Shown: positions 1 to 8,566, counted from the first letter of the stretch. The stretch is DNA of 64,000 nucleotides from Chromatiales bacterium (GCA_027076325.1 JALTJZ010000046.1:62001-126000), one strand, 5' to 3'. Numbers and translations: made by a program. The notes: a model not told the origin generated them from the letters alone.

Positions 1-58
1 CAATAAAAATAAAAAACTGGGAAGTAAGGCTGCTAAATCGTGTCACTGTCAGTCCATG

Positions 59-940
59 TTATTCCAGAGCTGATATTCCATAATCATTACCATAAACATC
101 AGCCACTATCTTTCGGTGTGCATTAAAGTCAGAATCTTCTGCTGTCACCAGCGCATTCAAGTTTGCCAACTTCAATATTTCCTTTCCTTCAGTATTACTA
201 CTTAACGTTGTTAAGACTGTTTGGAGTTTATGTTTTAATTCTGCAGACAGGCTATGGCTAACTGCCCAGGGTAAATGTATCATGGGTTCTGTTTTAGCCA
301 AATATTTTAATTGTGAAACATCAATTCTCTGGCGAACATTATCAAGCTGCATCACTACATCACCGGAACCCGATGCATCGGCACGCTTAAAGTAGGTTGA
401 TATAATTGTGTTTGGGGGGTTTATCGCAAAACGTTCAATATAATCACCGGCATTCAAGCCGCCCTGTCGCAACAACCATGTTGCTGAGATATAACTTTGC
501 ATTGCACGGCGACCACCACCAAATAGAATAGTTTTACCACGAAGATCTGAAATTTTATTAATACCACTATCTTTGCGTACAATTAACGAACCTGCAATTG
601 TTGTACTGCCCAGTTCCTTATTTACAGCTATAACATCATAACCATAATACTGGTGTGAAACGATATAGTGATATTGATTAAAATGCACAATGTCATAACG
701 TCGCTGCTTTATATTAGTCCAGAAGTCACTGAAGGATTTACTTGTCTCGATCACAACATCTCTATCAAGCTGTTGACTTAGGTAATCTGCCAATGGCGTA
801 AATAATTTATACGTTAATTTAATATTACGGCGCGGAAAAATACCCATTACTAAAGGGCGCACTTTTGCCGCAACAGCAGGTAATGCCAACAGTGAAGTTG
901 CTGACGCTAAAAGATAAGAAAAGAACTGACGACGCTGCAC
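59..940 (-). CDS. PhnD-like periplasmic substrate-binding protein
   Basis: This 293-residue protein resembles the phosphate/phosphonate (PhnD-type) ABC transporter substrate-binding family. The N-terminus (MQRRQFFSYLL...ALPAVAA) is a signal peptide with a twin-arginine-like RR-x-FF pair and an AVAA cleavage region. The mature part has the family's usual features: a GIFPRRN start strand, the FNQYHYIVSH stretch, and 'SDLRGKTILFGGGRRAMQSYI' split over residues about 130-150. No permease or ATPase gene is next to it, so it may act as a solitary sensor or binding protein, as many such orphan proteins do. The ligand cannot be read from the sequence. The fold assignment is fairly safe; the substrate is unknown. 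Confidence 0.75.
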   Translation of the reverse strand: MQRRQFFSYLLASATSLLALPAVAAKVRPLVMGIFPRRNIKLTYKLFTPLADYLSQQLDRDVVIETSKSFSDFWTNIKQRRYDIVHFNQYHYIVSHQYYGYDVIAVNKELGSTTIAGSLIVRKDSGINKISDLRGKTILFGGGRRAMQSYISATWLLRQGGLNAGDYIERFAINPPNTIISTYFKRADASGSGDVVMQLDNVRQRIDVSQLKYLAKTEPMIHLPWAVSHSLSAELKHKLQTVLTTLSSNTEGKEILKLANLNALVTAEDSDFNAHRKIVADVYGNDYGISALE

Positions 941-1122
941 ATAAAACTCGATATTTTTTTGCTATTTTCCAGTACAGTATATCGAACAAACAGAGGCTTA
1001 ACTTTAATTATTCTATGCTTTAACCCACTAAGCCAAATTTGGGGTAAAAGATAAAAAATATAGATTATTCAACGACCTGGCCTTGTTAGCAGACTATTTT
1101 TTTACGCTTATTTGCCGCCTAT

Positions 1123-1160
1123 AAAAAAACCGACATAACAAATGTGTTACACCGGTTTTT
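1123..1160 (-). terminator. Rho-independent terminator
   Basis: An AAAAACCG/CGGTTTTT outer stem encloses a TAACA/TGTTA inner stem, with a run of T on the minus strand. It lies downstream of the 39-residue ORF at 1221-1340 and probably ends its transcript. The A/T runs on both sides could let it work in both directions. Confidence 0.6.
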
Positions 1161-1220
1161 AACTTCAACCACGACAAAAATAAAATTTCCCGTGCCTGAG
1201 ATTAGCAAGTACTAAGCGAC

Positions 1221-1340
1221 CTAATAAACGATAGAACGCGCTAAATATACCATTGCCAGAAAAAAGCCAAATAGTGTTGCGGTTAAAATTGTTAACGTCT
1301 GTAAAACCTTTGAATCCTGAATATCTTTTGGATCGCTCAT
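1221..1340 (-). CDS. Small single-span membrane protein (39 aa)
   Basis: This is a 39-codon ORF. It starts MSDPKDIQDS, then a hydrophobic span (LTILTATLFGFFLAMVYLA, about residues 16-34), and ends RSIVY. A GAGG Shine-Dalgarno sits 9 bases before the ATG and a terminator-like hairpin follows the stop, so the small gene is complete with its own signals. The layout (short polar N-terminus, one membrane helix) recalls accessory subunits of membrane complexes such as transporters or oxidases. No large partner gene is adjacent, and I do not recognise the family. An overlapping 77-residue frame (1165-1398) lacks these signals and is treated as a shadow. Confidence 0.55.
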   Translation of the reverse strand: MSDPKDIQDSKVLQTLTILTATLFGFFLAMVYLARSIVY

Positions 1341-1502
1341 ACCAAACCTCATGTAAGTTATTGATTAAATAGATTTTTAAGTTATATTTAAATTTCACTT
1401 ATAGCTTACTAAATTACCTGGGTATTAGGTATTAGAGAGATCTAATGTGTCGATAAGATAATTTATGAGTAGTTTACTCAGGTATATTAAGTGGCACCAC
1501 CT

Positions 1503-1723
1503 CTGAGGGATCCCCACGAAATTTAGCGTTTCCTGTCTTTGCGAGGAAACACTGAAAAACAGGTGTTTTTCAGTGTTGACGCGACAACCTTATCATTAAA
1601 GGTTATCAACCTAAGATTGCCGCCCTCACGTTGTTGCTTCGCAATGACCGCGTTTTATTCCGGTATTGATACCTGTATTTCTAAGCGATTGTTTTTGATC
1701 CCTTTTTTGTGGGGATATTTCAG
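1503..1723 (+). repeat. 221-bp MITE-like dispersed repeat, copy 1
   Basis: This stretch matches the reverse complement of 19454-19674 over its full 221 bases, with about 16 differences by eye (about 93% identity). Its ends are imperfect inverted repeats (CTGAGGGATCCCCAC and GTGGGGATATTTCAG). Inside is a strong palindrome (ACACTGAAAAACA...TGTTTTTCAGTGT). It has no convincing ORF; the apparent 89-residue frame across it is a shadow. It fills most of the gap between the small membrane gene and the DUF5062 gene. Confidence 0.8.
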
Positions 1724-1804
1724 GCGCCGCCTCCCTTTTATAGCTATTAGTGTGCTAAAGTTTTCGCTGCACTGTTTACCAATAGCTTGTACAAAAGGTC
1801 TGGT

Positions 1805-2065
1805 ATGAAGAAAATAAAAAATGAAGCTGAATTAGTAAAGTTAGCCATTAACACAGGTGTCAAGTTTGCAGAACTCAGAGGTGCCGCCATTTTCGAACCA
1901 ACAGATGCACAAAGTGAAAAAATACTCTACATCTACAGGCTGCTCGTACACGATAAGCTCATTCAACCCCTACCTGAAGATCAGGTATCGCAAAAAAGTA
2001 TGCGGCACAAGCTGGCTATCTGGATTTCGAAGCAGCTCCCTGACGACCACCCGCTACTAAAATAG
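1805..2065 (+). CDS. DUF5062 family protein
   Basis: This 86-residue protein (MKKIKNEAELVKLAINTGVK... to ...ISKQLPDDHPLLK) resembles the small cytosolic DUF5062 family of vibrios and other marine gammaproteobacteria. The conserved parts are 'YIYRLLVHDKLIQPLP' and 'KHKLAIWIxKQLPxDHPLL'-like text. The function is unknown. The ATG at 1805 is preferred over an upstream TTG at 1787 because AAAGG lies 6 bases before it. It begins 82 bases after the dispersed repeat and is convergent with the hemolysin-III gene, only 4 bases apart at their stops. Confidence 0.75.
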   Translation: MKKIKNEAELVKLAINTGVKFAELRGAAIFEPTDAQSEKILYIYRLLVHDKLIQPLPEDQVSQKSMRHKLAIWISKQLPDDHPLLK

Positions 2066-2069
2066 CCAA

Positions 2070-2735
2070 TCACACTGGCGCCAGCTTTAGCAAATTTCTG
2101 ACAAATTGCCAATGCCATGCAATACCAGCCAATACCGCTATATGAAACAGTTCGTGTGGACCGATCGCGCCAGGAATAACAATGGGTAACTGCAAAAATT
2201 CAAGACTGGCACCCACAGTGTAAGCCAGACCACCGTACATAAGTGGCTTAATGATTTTAAAACCATGTAACCGGTGTGTATGATAAGCAGAAAAAATAGC
2301 GCCCCAACCCAGGCCAAGATAGAACATTAAACCTAACCATTCAGCCATATCATTAAAAAAAATGGACTTCCAGGTAATGCCAACAATCGCTAATAACCAG
2401 ATGATCAATAAAAACCCCCAACGCCAGAACCCTTTAAACAAAATAGTGTGTACCGGTGTAAAAGTGCCTGCGATTAAACCAAAAATTGCGGCATGATCCA
2501 GACGTTGTAAAACGATGCGTGCTGCCCCATCATGATCAAGCAAATGAAAAACACCGCTCATTGATAGTAAAAAAATAACAGAAAAAACAAATACACTTAC
2601 CGCAATAAGCTCACCACGGTGGCCACGGGCAAGTGCTATCAAACGTATGCCATACAGAAAAAAAATAAAGGCTGCCAGCAAATGGCTAATTGAACTAAAA
2701 GGATCACTAAAACCAGGAATAGGTATTGCGTTCAT
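2070..2735 (-). CDS. Hemolysin III / PAQR family membrane protein
   Basis: This 221-residue protein has about seven hydrophobic spans and the three conserved patches of the progestin/adipoQ receptor-hemolysin III superfamily. These are an N-terminal SISHLLA serine/histidine patch, the FHLLDHD...RLDHAAIF...GTFTP block (about residues 63-94), and a C-terminal HELFHIAVLAGIAWHW histidine block. In the superfamily these residues bind zinc in a hydrolase-like site within the inner membrane. The bacterial role is poorly defined and hemolysis should not be assumed. It stands alone, with stop codons nearly touching the convergent DUF5062 gene. Confidence 0.85.
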   Translation of the reverse strand: MNAIPIPGFSDPFSSISHLLAAFIFFLYGIRLIALARGHRGELIAVSVFVFSVIFLLSMSGVFHLLDHDGAARIVLQRLDHAAIFGLIAGTFTPVHTILFKGFWRWGFLLIIWLLAIVGITWKSIFFNDMAEWLGLMFYLGLGWGAIFSAYHTHRLHGFKIIKPLMYGGLAYTVGASLEFLQLPIVIPGAIGPHELFHIAVLAGIAWHWQFVRNLLKLAPV

Positions 2736-2754
2736 ATAACAGTATTTATCAACC

Positions 2755-3102
2755 TCATGGCTTAATATTATTAATTAATTTGTCATAAGCCATATTTATT
2801 TTATTTATTGTATCTTTATACAGAGTTTCACCAACTTCACTCTGAATCGCAACCAGATATTCAAGACATTCTAAATGGCAAGTATTCACCGCAATTATAG
2901 TATCGTCAACTGAGATAAGTTTACCTTTTACCACTCTCTCTAAAGCCGGTTCAGCACTATTAAATAATTCAACATTGGCTGAACGGGGGATCATTTTATT
3001 CTTACCACCCCTTTCAGCAGAAGCTGTAAGTGGACCTGACTTAGTATAAACCTGCCCCTGAAAACTAAATTGTTCACCAATAGGTACTAAATAAAATTTC
3101 AC
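2755..3102 (-). CDS. Hypothetical protein
   Basis: I do not recognise this 115-residue cytosolic protein. It begins MKFYLVPIGEQFSFQGQVYTKSG, a beta-rich opening of the 'preset value, field, then label' type also seen in small phage-like domains. It ends in a helical segment (TLYKDTINKINMAYDKLINN). It has no signal peptide or membrane span. It lies 27 bases downstream of the TIGR02647 gene on the same strand and may share its transcript. Confidence 0.5.
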   Translation of the reverse strand: MKFYLVPIGEQFSFQGQVYTKSGPLTASAERGGKNKMIPRSANVELFNSAEPALERVVKGKLISVDDTIIAVNTCHLECLEYLVAIQSEVGETLYKDTINKINMAYDKLINNIKP

Positions 3103-3129
3103 CGATTATTCTCCACTCTACATGACCAC

Positions 3130-3366
3130 CTACCGTGCATTAAGCATTGTATGCAGAAACTGGGTATGCTCAGCTGCTTTACGCCCCAGGCTGGTCAGGT
3201 AACCACCATCGACCTGGGAAATAAACCCTTTTTTAAACAAACGTTGTGCGGCAGATATTTTAGCTGGTTCTGCTGTTTTATGAATTTTTATTCCTGCCTG
3301 ATTTGTCGAAAGATCATAAAGCATCAGCACTTCTAACTCTGCAACGATGTCAGGTGCATAAGACAT
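3130..3366 (-). CDS. TIGR02647 family small protein
   Basis: This 78-residue protein matches my recollection of the TIGR02647 family: an N-terminal 'PDIVAELEVLMLYDLSTNQAGIKIH' block (split here for reading), 'AAQRLFKKGFISQVDGGYLTSLGR' and a C-terminal AAEHTQFLHTML helix. The middle looks like a winged-helix fragment (GFIS...DGGYLT-LGR), so a DNA-binding or regulatory role is possible but unproven. AAGGAG sits 6 bases before the ATG. It probably heads a transcript with the hypothetical gene at 2755-3102. Confidence 0.75.
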   Translation of the reverse strand: MSYAPDIVAELEVLMLYDLSTNQAGIKIHKTAEPAKISAAQRLFKKGFISQVDGGYLTSLGRKAAEHTQFLHTMLNAR

Positions 3367-3608
3367 GGAAACTCCTTATATTTATCTAATAACACAATTA
3401 ATATTCAACTAAACTTCAGGTTTATTTTTACACGCAGCCCAAGTTCTACCCCGTGATGATCTAATTTGCAAGATCTTGCTGCTATTAATTTCAATAATAG
3501 CTTCGATCACATCTTTTTCGATACTAAATCCTAACTTAAATTACGCATTCATATGCTATGATTACGCTGGCTTAATTCACTTGATAAAATAACCTCTGGA
3601 AATAGAAT

Positions 3609-3860
3609 ATGGGCAAAGGCAAAAAATATGACTACCGTATAGCAAAAAATCGAAAAAACTGGAAGGCAGAAATTATCAGGCAGGTTACATCAAGAAAAAC
3701 CGTAGTATCCAAACGCAAAACTGGATTTTTAACCGAAGCTGAAGCAAAAAACTGGGCAGAAAATGAGTTACAGTCATTTATAGAAAACCTTTCAAAACGA
3801 AACGAACGCCGAGCTAAACAGCGCGAACAACGAAATGAAAAAGATGAAGATAAGAATTAA
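3609..3860 (+). CDS. DUF3622 domain protein
   Basis: This 83-residue basic protein has the DUF3622 pattern: KYDYRIAKNRKNWKAEI, then VTSRKTVVSKRKTGFLTEAEA, then a long charged C-terminal helix rich in Arg, Lys and Glu. The family occurs in marine gammaproteobacteria and has no assigned function. The net charge suggests binding to nucleic acid, which is inference. It lies 12 bases before the YehS-like gene and is probably co-transcribed with it. Confidence 0.75.
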   Translation: MGKGKKYDYRIAKNRKNWKAEIIRQVTSRKTVVSKRKTGFLTEAEAKNWAENELQSFIENLSKRNERRAKQREQRNEKDEDKN

Positions 3861-3872
3861 TCAAAAAGGGCT

Positions 3873-4337
3873 ATGAACAACAACGATATCATACGCCGTA
3901 TCCGCTATATTTTTGACTTTGATGATTCAAAAATGATCGCTATATTTGCCGCAGCCGGATACGATGCATCACGGGAGCAAATAAGCAAGCTATTAAAAAA
4001 AGAGGATGACCCCGACTACAAACAGTGCAGTGATACCGTACTGGCCATATTCTTAAATGGACTCATCAACGACAAACGCGGGAAAAAACAAGGTTCTCAA
4101 CCTGAACCGGAAAAGCATTTAACCAATAATATTATCTTCACTAAATTAAAAATTGCATTAAACCTGAAAGCAGATGAAACACTGACTATTCTGAACAGGG
4201 CAAATTTCAATATTAGCAAACATGAACTAAGTGCATTCTTCCGTAAACCAACACATAAAAACTACCGAGTCTGTCAGGATCAGGTTTTGCGAAATTTTAT
4301 AAAAGGTATGCAATTCAAATATCGTGGCAGTAAATAA
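3873..4337 (+). CDS. YehS-like DUF1456 protein
   Basis: This 154-residue protein has two tandem copies of the DUF1456 domain. Each begins 'NNDIIRRIRYIFDFDD' or 'NNIIFTKLKIALNLKA' and ends in a CSDTVLAIFLNGLI or CQDQVLRNFIKGMQ helix, at about residues 1-68 and 85-150. This two-repeat layout is typical of E. coli YehS. The function is unknown. The start follows the AAAGGG of the short gap after the DUF3622 gene, which supports an operon of the two. Confidence 0.8.
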   Translation: MNNNDIIRRIRYIFDFDDSKMIAIFAAAGYDASREQISKLLKKEDDPDYKQCSDTVLAIFLNGLINDKRGKKQGSQPEPEKHLTNNIIFTKLKIALNLKADETLTILNRANFNISKHELSAFFRKPTHKNYRVCQDQVLRNFIKGMQFKYRGSK

Positions 4338-4500
4338 ACACCAAATAACTCACTAGAAAACTCAAGAAATTTTGCTCGAAAAATAGCTATCAAAAATAAG
4401 ATTCCTCCTCCTGCTTTACATCCGGCTCTTTAAAACTCGCATTAATATATTGACGAACATCCAAAAAAGGAGGACATTATTACTTAAAAAACGCTTACAC

Positions 4501-4644
4501 TAGGGGCTGTTGATCTTTCAGATTTCAGGCTGATTTTGAGAAAATTTTAGTCCTGACAATGCATTCCATTGGTAGTAAAAAATAACGAAGGCAGGGCTAA
4601 AATTAGCCCAAATAAGACAATAAATGAAAGATCAACAGCCCCTA
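4501..4644. repeat. 144-bp MITE with perfect 20-bp inverted ends
   Basis: TAGGGGCTGTTGATCTTTCA at 4501-4520 is exactly repeated in reverse complement at 4625-4644. The TA at each outer edge could be a target duplication, giving 18-bp ends (GGGGCTGTTGATCTTTCA). The 104 bases between carry no ORF. The size and ends fit an internally deleted insertion sequence moved in trans. It occupies the otherwise empty gap 4338-4672. Confidence 0.75.
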
Positions 4645-4672
4645 ACTAATATCAACAAAGGAAGTTTTTAAA

Positions 4673-5857
4673 ATGATCCGTTGTATAATTATATTAATTA
4701 CTTTTTCAATAGCCTCTCAGGTGCAAGCATTTTCGATTGCCGATATTACCGGGGAATGGGAATGGCTGGGCGACTCTACAGGGCGATACCCAAATCCGGA
4801 TTCAGCCATTAAAACAAGTGAAACCCATATACTCTTATTCAGAGATAAAACAGATCCTAAAGTTAGGTACATTGCAGAAAACCGTCAAATTTGCAGTGAT
4901 TGCAGTGGCAGTTATGGCCTTATTTCCACAAAAAATGGCAACCCTGTATTTAAGTACAGTGGTGAGTGGACACTAAGTGCTGACCTTATTGTGATTAAAC
5001 GTAAGGCTATAAATTATAATATTGCTGGCGCATTACAGTCTGAAGCACTGCGCGTAAGTTATGATAAAGACAAAAAGATACTTGCGCTGGGAACACTGGT
5101 CAATAATGTTGGGAGAGGTAATTTTTCCTATTATAAAAAACGCCCTGATTCTGTTACCAGCATGTCTCCATATTATGCCACTATAAAAGATAAATTCGTA
5201 AATAATGTTGATATAGGAAAAATTAAACTGGGCATGACACCTAAAAGTATTATTAATAACATTAAAGACAACTTTGTAATAAGTGATGTTGTAAAGTTTA
5301 GTAAAGGTAGCGAAGTATCACCCTATATAGAAAAAATAACAGCCGTACGAGAAAACGATACCCGAATTGATAAATACACTTTTGATTTTGCAAAACCACC
5401 TTACGCGAACCGGTTACAGGCCATTCACCGTTCTCAACAATTCCTGTTTAAAGATAATATGGAAAGGCTGCCACCCGCACTTAAGAATGTAAAAAATATC
5501 CTTATAAAAAAATATGGGCAACCGAAGACTATTGCTGAAGTAAAAAATGATGTTAACGGGGAACAAAAACACACCACAATATCATGGTTTAACAAACCCG
5601 GAGCCTGCAATACACAATTTAAGCATCACAGCCAGAAACCGCCCTGCCCGCTCTTGTTTGATGCACAACTATCCAGCTTTTCAACAAACCATCGAAAATA
5701 TCCTAATATTGTTAACTCGCTAGAGTTGCATTTAATAAACTACCCGGAAATTGTACAAAATGAAGAGGCAATACACCAGCAGAAGACAATGCATAAAACT
5801 CCAAAAATAAAAATGAAGGAAATGCATAATAAAAAGTCGCTGGAATTTGAATTATAA
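4673..5857 (+). CDS. Exported protein of unknown function
   Basis: This 394-residue protein has a clear signal peptide (MIRCIIILITFSIASQVQA|FS). The mature start (ADITGEWEWLGDSTGRYPNPDSAI) looks like a lipocalin-like 'ITGEWEW' opening, and a CSDC pair near residues 75-78 may form a disulfide. A later part (DIGKIKLGMTPKSIINNIK...) resembles the 'I-x-LGMT-x-x-x-V' repeats of periplasmic proteins that precede an outer-membrane step. The C-terminus is lysine-rich and ends SLEFEL. AAGGAAG precedes the ATG. The gene is followed by a strong terminator. A relic of a related 3' end lies at about 9067-9156. No function can be assigned. Confidence 0.65.
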   Translation: MIRCIIILITFSIASQVQAFSIADITGEWEWLGDSTGRYPNPDSAIKTSETHILLFRDKTDPKVRYIAENRQICSDCSGSYGLISTKNGNPVFKYSGEWTLSADLIVIKRKAINYNIAGALQSEALRVSYDKDKKILALGTLVNNVGRGNFSYYKKRPDSVTSMSPYYATIKDKFVNNVDIGKIKLGMTPKSIINNIKDNFVISDVVKFSKGSEVSPYIEKITAVRENDTRIDKYTFDFAKPPYANRLQAIHRSQQFLFKDNMERLPPALKNVKNILIKKYGQPKTIAEVKNDVNGEQKHTTISWFNKPGACNTQFKHHSQKPPCPLLFDAQLSSFSTNHRKYPNIVNSLELHLINYPEIVQNEEAIHQQKTMHKTPKIKMKEMHNKKSLEFEL

Positions 5858-5888
5858 GATTAAGGCTTAAATACATATACCTATAAAC

Positions 5889-5943
5889 AAGGCAAGCCTT
5901 GCAAATTATATTTTAATATATAATTTGCAAAGCCCGCCTTTTT
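5889..5943. terminator. Bidirectional terminator hairpin
   Basis: A long stem pairs AAGGC...GCC-TTGCAAATTATA with TATAATTTGCAA-AGCCC-GCCTT around a short AT loop, followed by TTT. It lies between two convergent genes (the exported protein and the AraC-type regulator) and probably serves both. Confidence 0.75.
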
Positions 5944-5961
5944 AATTCCCGCTTATTTTCT

Positions 5962-6951
5962 TTAGTCTGTGATTAACTCTTTAATTTTAATATATACATC
6001 CATTTCAACATAATTATCTTCTCTTGAATCATTCAAGTAATTAAAAATAGGTGGGTAGTCATCAGGCTCATAACCACTGGAAGGAAGCCAGTGTGAACAA
6101 AGCTCAGTCATAAAGTTGCTTATCTTGTCAGCATCGTCTTTATAATAGGCAATTGCATATTTACCCATTGGTATAACAGATAGTCGATAGGGCAGTGTAA
6201 CTTCCACGTCAGAATTAACCACAATGGCTGCATCGTAACGGCATTTTTCTTCGGGAGTAATTGAAGGATTGTCATAACATATTCCAAACCGCTCATTCAT
6301 CTTTGAATCAATACCTTTTAGTTTAACCCAATGAATAATCCTGTCCCATGTATCATATATCGAATCCAGTTTATAGCCATTTTCTGAAGTTAAATAAGCA
6401 ATTCGTTTTTCCTGAATATTTTCTAATTTTACTTTCATTAACATATCCTCAAGTTTGCCGAAGTCAAATACTTCGGATTGTGTTACAAACTGAGAATATA
6501 AGTCCTGTGGATTAAAAGCTTTTCCATACTTGCGATAAAGTTTTCCTTTCTTGCTCACTTTATTTCCCTCTGAATATTTTCTATGACCGTTACGCAGCTC
6601 GGACGGGCTTATCCCAAAATACAATTTAAATGCTCTGGAAAAATTAGCACTGGATGAATAACCACCGGCTTCTGAAATGTCTGTTATGCTTAATCCGGAT
6701 TTTGAGAGTAACCTTTTAGCTGCTTTTTCCAGTCGTTTACGTGACACATATTCATTAACGGTTTCACCAACCAGAGCATGAAAAATTCGATGAAAGTGAT
6801 AGGGAGAAAAATGGCTTGCGCGTGCGACATCATCCAGCTGTAAAACTTGATCAATGTGGCAGTCAATAAATTCCAGCGCACTATTAATACGTCGGGTATA
6901 TTCGGCTGATGTATTCAGTTTAATTCTTTTTTGTAACTTACGTTCTGGCAT
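5962..6951 (-). CDS. AraC-family regulator with GyrI-like effector domain
   Basis: This 329-residue protein has an N-terminal AraC/XylS DNA-binding domain with two helix-turn-helix units (about residues 14-120; LDDVARASHFSPYHFHRIF and ITDISEAGGYSSSANFSRAFK, then FGISPSELR). A linker follows, then a C-terminal GyrI-like ligand-binding domain (about 175-325; IQEKRIAYLTSENGY..., SVIPMGKYAIAYY). The order matches the Rob/SbmC-type regulators that sense small organic molecules. The ligand and targets are unknown; the divergent lipoprotein gene at 7340 is one candidate target, separated by a 388-base gap. Confidence 0.85.
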   Translation of the reverse strand: MPERKLQKRIKLNTSAEYTRRINSALEFIDCHIDQVLQLDDVARASHFSPYHFHRIFHALVGETVNEYVSRKRLEKAAKRLLSKSGLSITDISEAGGYSSSANFSRAFKLYFGISPSELRNGHRKYSEGNKVSKKGKLYRKYGKAFNPQDLYSQFVTQSEVFDFGKLEDMLMKVKLENIQEKRIAYLTSENGYKLDSIYDTWDRIIHWVKLKGIDSKMNERFGICYDNPSITPEEKCRYDAAIVVNSDVEVTLPYRLSVIPMGKYAIAYYKDDADKISNFMTELCSHWLPSSGYEPDDYPPIFNYLNDSREDNYVEMDVYIKIKELITD

Positions 6952-7339
6952 ACATAAACAATAACAAAAAATAAAAAGGGATAGTGAGCAGAGTTCTTAT
7001 CCATTCTTGCTAAATGTGTCACGCTGTCAAATCTCTTTAAGTTACATTTTTACACTGATACGCTGATGAAATACACGTTTCATTATCTTTTCCCACAGAA
7101 ATGACTATTTCTCTGCATTATCTAAATCTAGAAAAAAATCATGCTGCCCCACCCCAGCAGAATAAACTTAAACACCCTGGCGTTCATCCTTACCAATAAT
7201 AAAGCAGACAATAAATTAATAAAATGTATACCATGTAGCGAATCCACGCTAAAAATACAGTAAAATGTACCTGTAACCACCATACAAATAAGTATTGGTA
7301 TATTATTAAATAATGTATTAGAAAAAAGGGTATTAATTT
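6952..7339. other. Intergenic region between divergent genes
   Basis: This 388-base AT-rich gap separates the start codons of the AraC-type regulator and the lipoprotein gene, so it must hold both promoters. A TATTATTAAATAATG stretch near 7300-7314 could include a -10 box for the plus-strand gene. I see no ORF, RNA gene or clear operator repeat. Confidence 0.4.
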
Positions 7340-8476
7340 ATGACATATTCTTTTAAATTATTACTCCTTGTTAGTATTTTTATATTACCAGCCTGTGGTG
7401 GGGGGGCGTCAGAACCGGTATCCCCTCCTCCCACCACAGAGAAAACAAGAAACTTCTATATGGGCTTTACTCCCTGGCCCTATGATGCAACAACCAATGC
7501 CGTCAACATCACCTACCAGAAAATTCAGCAACATGGTGACATTATTCACCACCAGATGATGCAAGGCATTCCCTGGGATGAAGCGTTCAATATGCAAGCC
7601 TATCCTGTCAATGTTGAAGGTGATATTACCGGCCGACTCAATCAAACTCTGGCAGGTAAAAAAATATTATTATCCATTGACTCACTCAACGCCAGTCGTA
7701 CGGCACTTGCAAATAATTGGGCAAATAGTGGAGAAGAGCCCAGAGCCACGCCATGGGATACACGTGATTTTGACAGCCCCGAGGTAATAACAGCTTATAC
7801 CAATTTTGCTCTGGATCTTATCAACCGATTTAATCCAACTTACTTTAATTATGGTACAGAAGCGAGTGAGCTAATTATTAATGATCTGCTTCAATATAAT
7901 AAATTTAAAATATTTGCCAAAGAAGTGTATACCAATATTAAATCACAATACCCTGATTTAAAATTACTCATATCAATTGCACTTAAATCACCTGCGTCAT
8001 CTGAAATGGCTCTGATTAAGAGTAACCTGACAGAACTACTCCCTTATATTGATGTTCTTGGGATCAGTGTTTACCCCTATATATTTTACAGTCATGCAGA
8101 TAAAGGCAACCCGGATAATTTGCCAACTGACTGGCTAAATCAGGTAACACAACTTGCACAGGGGAAGCCCGTTGCAATAACAGAAACAGGCTGGATAGCA
8201 GAAGACCTTGTAATTAATACTTTTAGTATTAATATTCCAGGCAATGAAACATACCAACGCAACTACGTAACACGGTTATTAGACGAAAGTAATCAGCTAT
8301 CAGCAGAATTTGTTATTTGGTGGAGTCTGATTGACTTTCAGGCATTATGGGAAGGTGTCCTGCTAAGAGATGATCTGGCTGCAATCTGGCGTGATACTGG
8401 TCTGTATAATGAGCAAGTTCAGGCACGAAGTGGCCTGACAGACTGGCAACAATACCTCGACCGAACTAAAAAATAA
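7340..8476 (+). CDS. Lipoprotein with glycoside-hydrolase-type TIM barrel
   Basis: This 378-residue protein has a lipoprotein signal with a good lipobox (ILPAC, Cys about residue 19) and a Gly/Pro-rich linker. The rest reads as a clan GH-A-like barrel: MGFTPWPYD first strand, a central YFNYGTEASEL (acid/base Glu candidate near residue 174), LGISVYPY, and ITETGW (nucleophile Glu candidate near residue 281). The nearest family by feel is GH53-like, but the acid/base motif lacks the usual NE pair, so activity may differ or be lost. AAGGG precedes the ATG. It is likely anchored facing the periplasm or outer surface. The substrate is unknown. Confidence 0.65.
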   Translation: MTYSFKLLLLVSIFILPACGGGASEPVSPPPTTEKTRNFYMGFTPWPYDATTNAVNITYQKIQQHGDIIHHQMMQGIPWDEAFNMQAYPVNVEGDITGRLNQTLAGKKILLSIDSLNASRTALANNWANSGEEPRATPWDTRDFDSPEVITAYTNFALDLINRFNPTYFNYGTEASELIINDLLQYNKFKIFAKEVYTNIKSQYPDLKLLISIALKSPASSEMALIKSNLTELLPYIDVLGISVYPYIFYSHADKGNPDNLPTDWLNQVTQLAQGKPVAITETGWIAEDLVINTFSINIPGNETYQRNYVTRLLDESNQLSAEFVIWWSLIDFQALWEGVLLRDDLAAIWRDTGLYNEQVQARSGLTDWQQYLDRTKK

Positions 8477-8493
8477 TATCAGAAGATATTATT
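8472..8493 (+). terminator. Weak AT-rich hairpin after the lipoprotein gene
   Basis: AATAATATC-AGAA-GATATTATT forms a 9-bp stem just after and overlapping the stop of the preceding gene. It has almost no GC pairs and only a weak T run, so its role as a terminator is uncertain. Confidence 0.3.
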
Positions 8494-8566
8494 ATGAATT
8501 AAACCTTTACTCTAAGCTTAAACAGACGATACTTATAAAACTCTCTTATATATTCACGGTATCGCA

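Noticed and set aside
1165-1398. 77-residue minus-strand ORF
   Set aside because: It overlaps the 39-residue ORF in another frame and has no Shine-Dalgarno, while the shorter frame has a good one, a membrane span and a terminator.
1539-1808. 89-residue plus-strand ORF
   Set aside because: It lies mostly inside the 221-bp repeat and has no family likeness or ribosome site.
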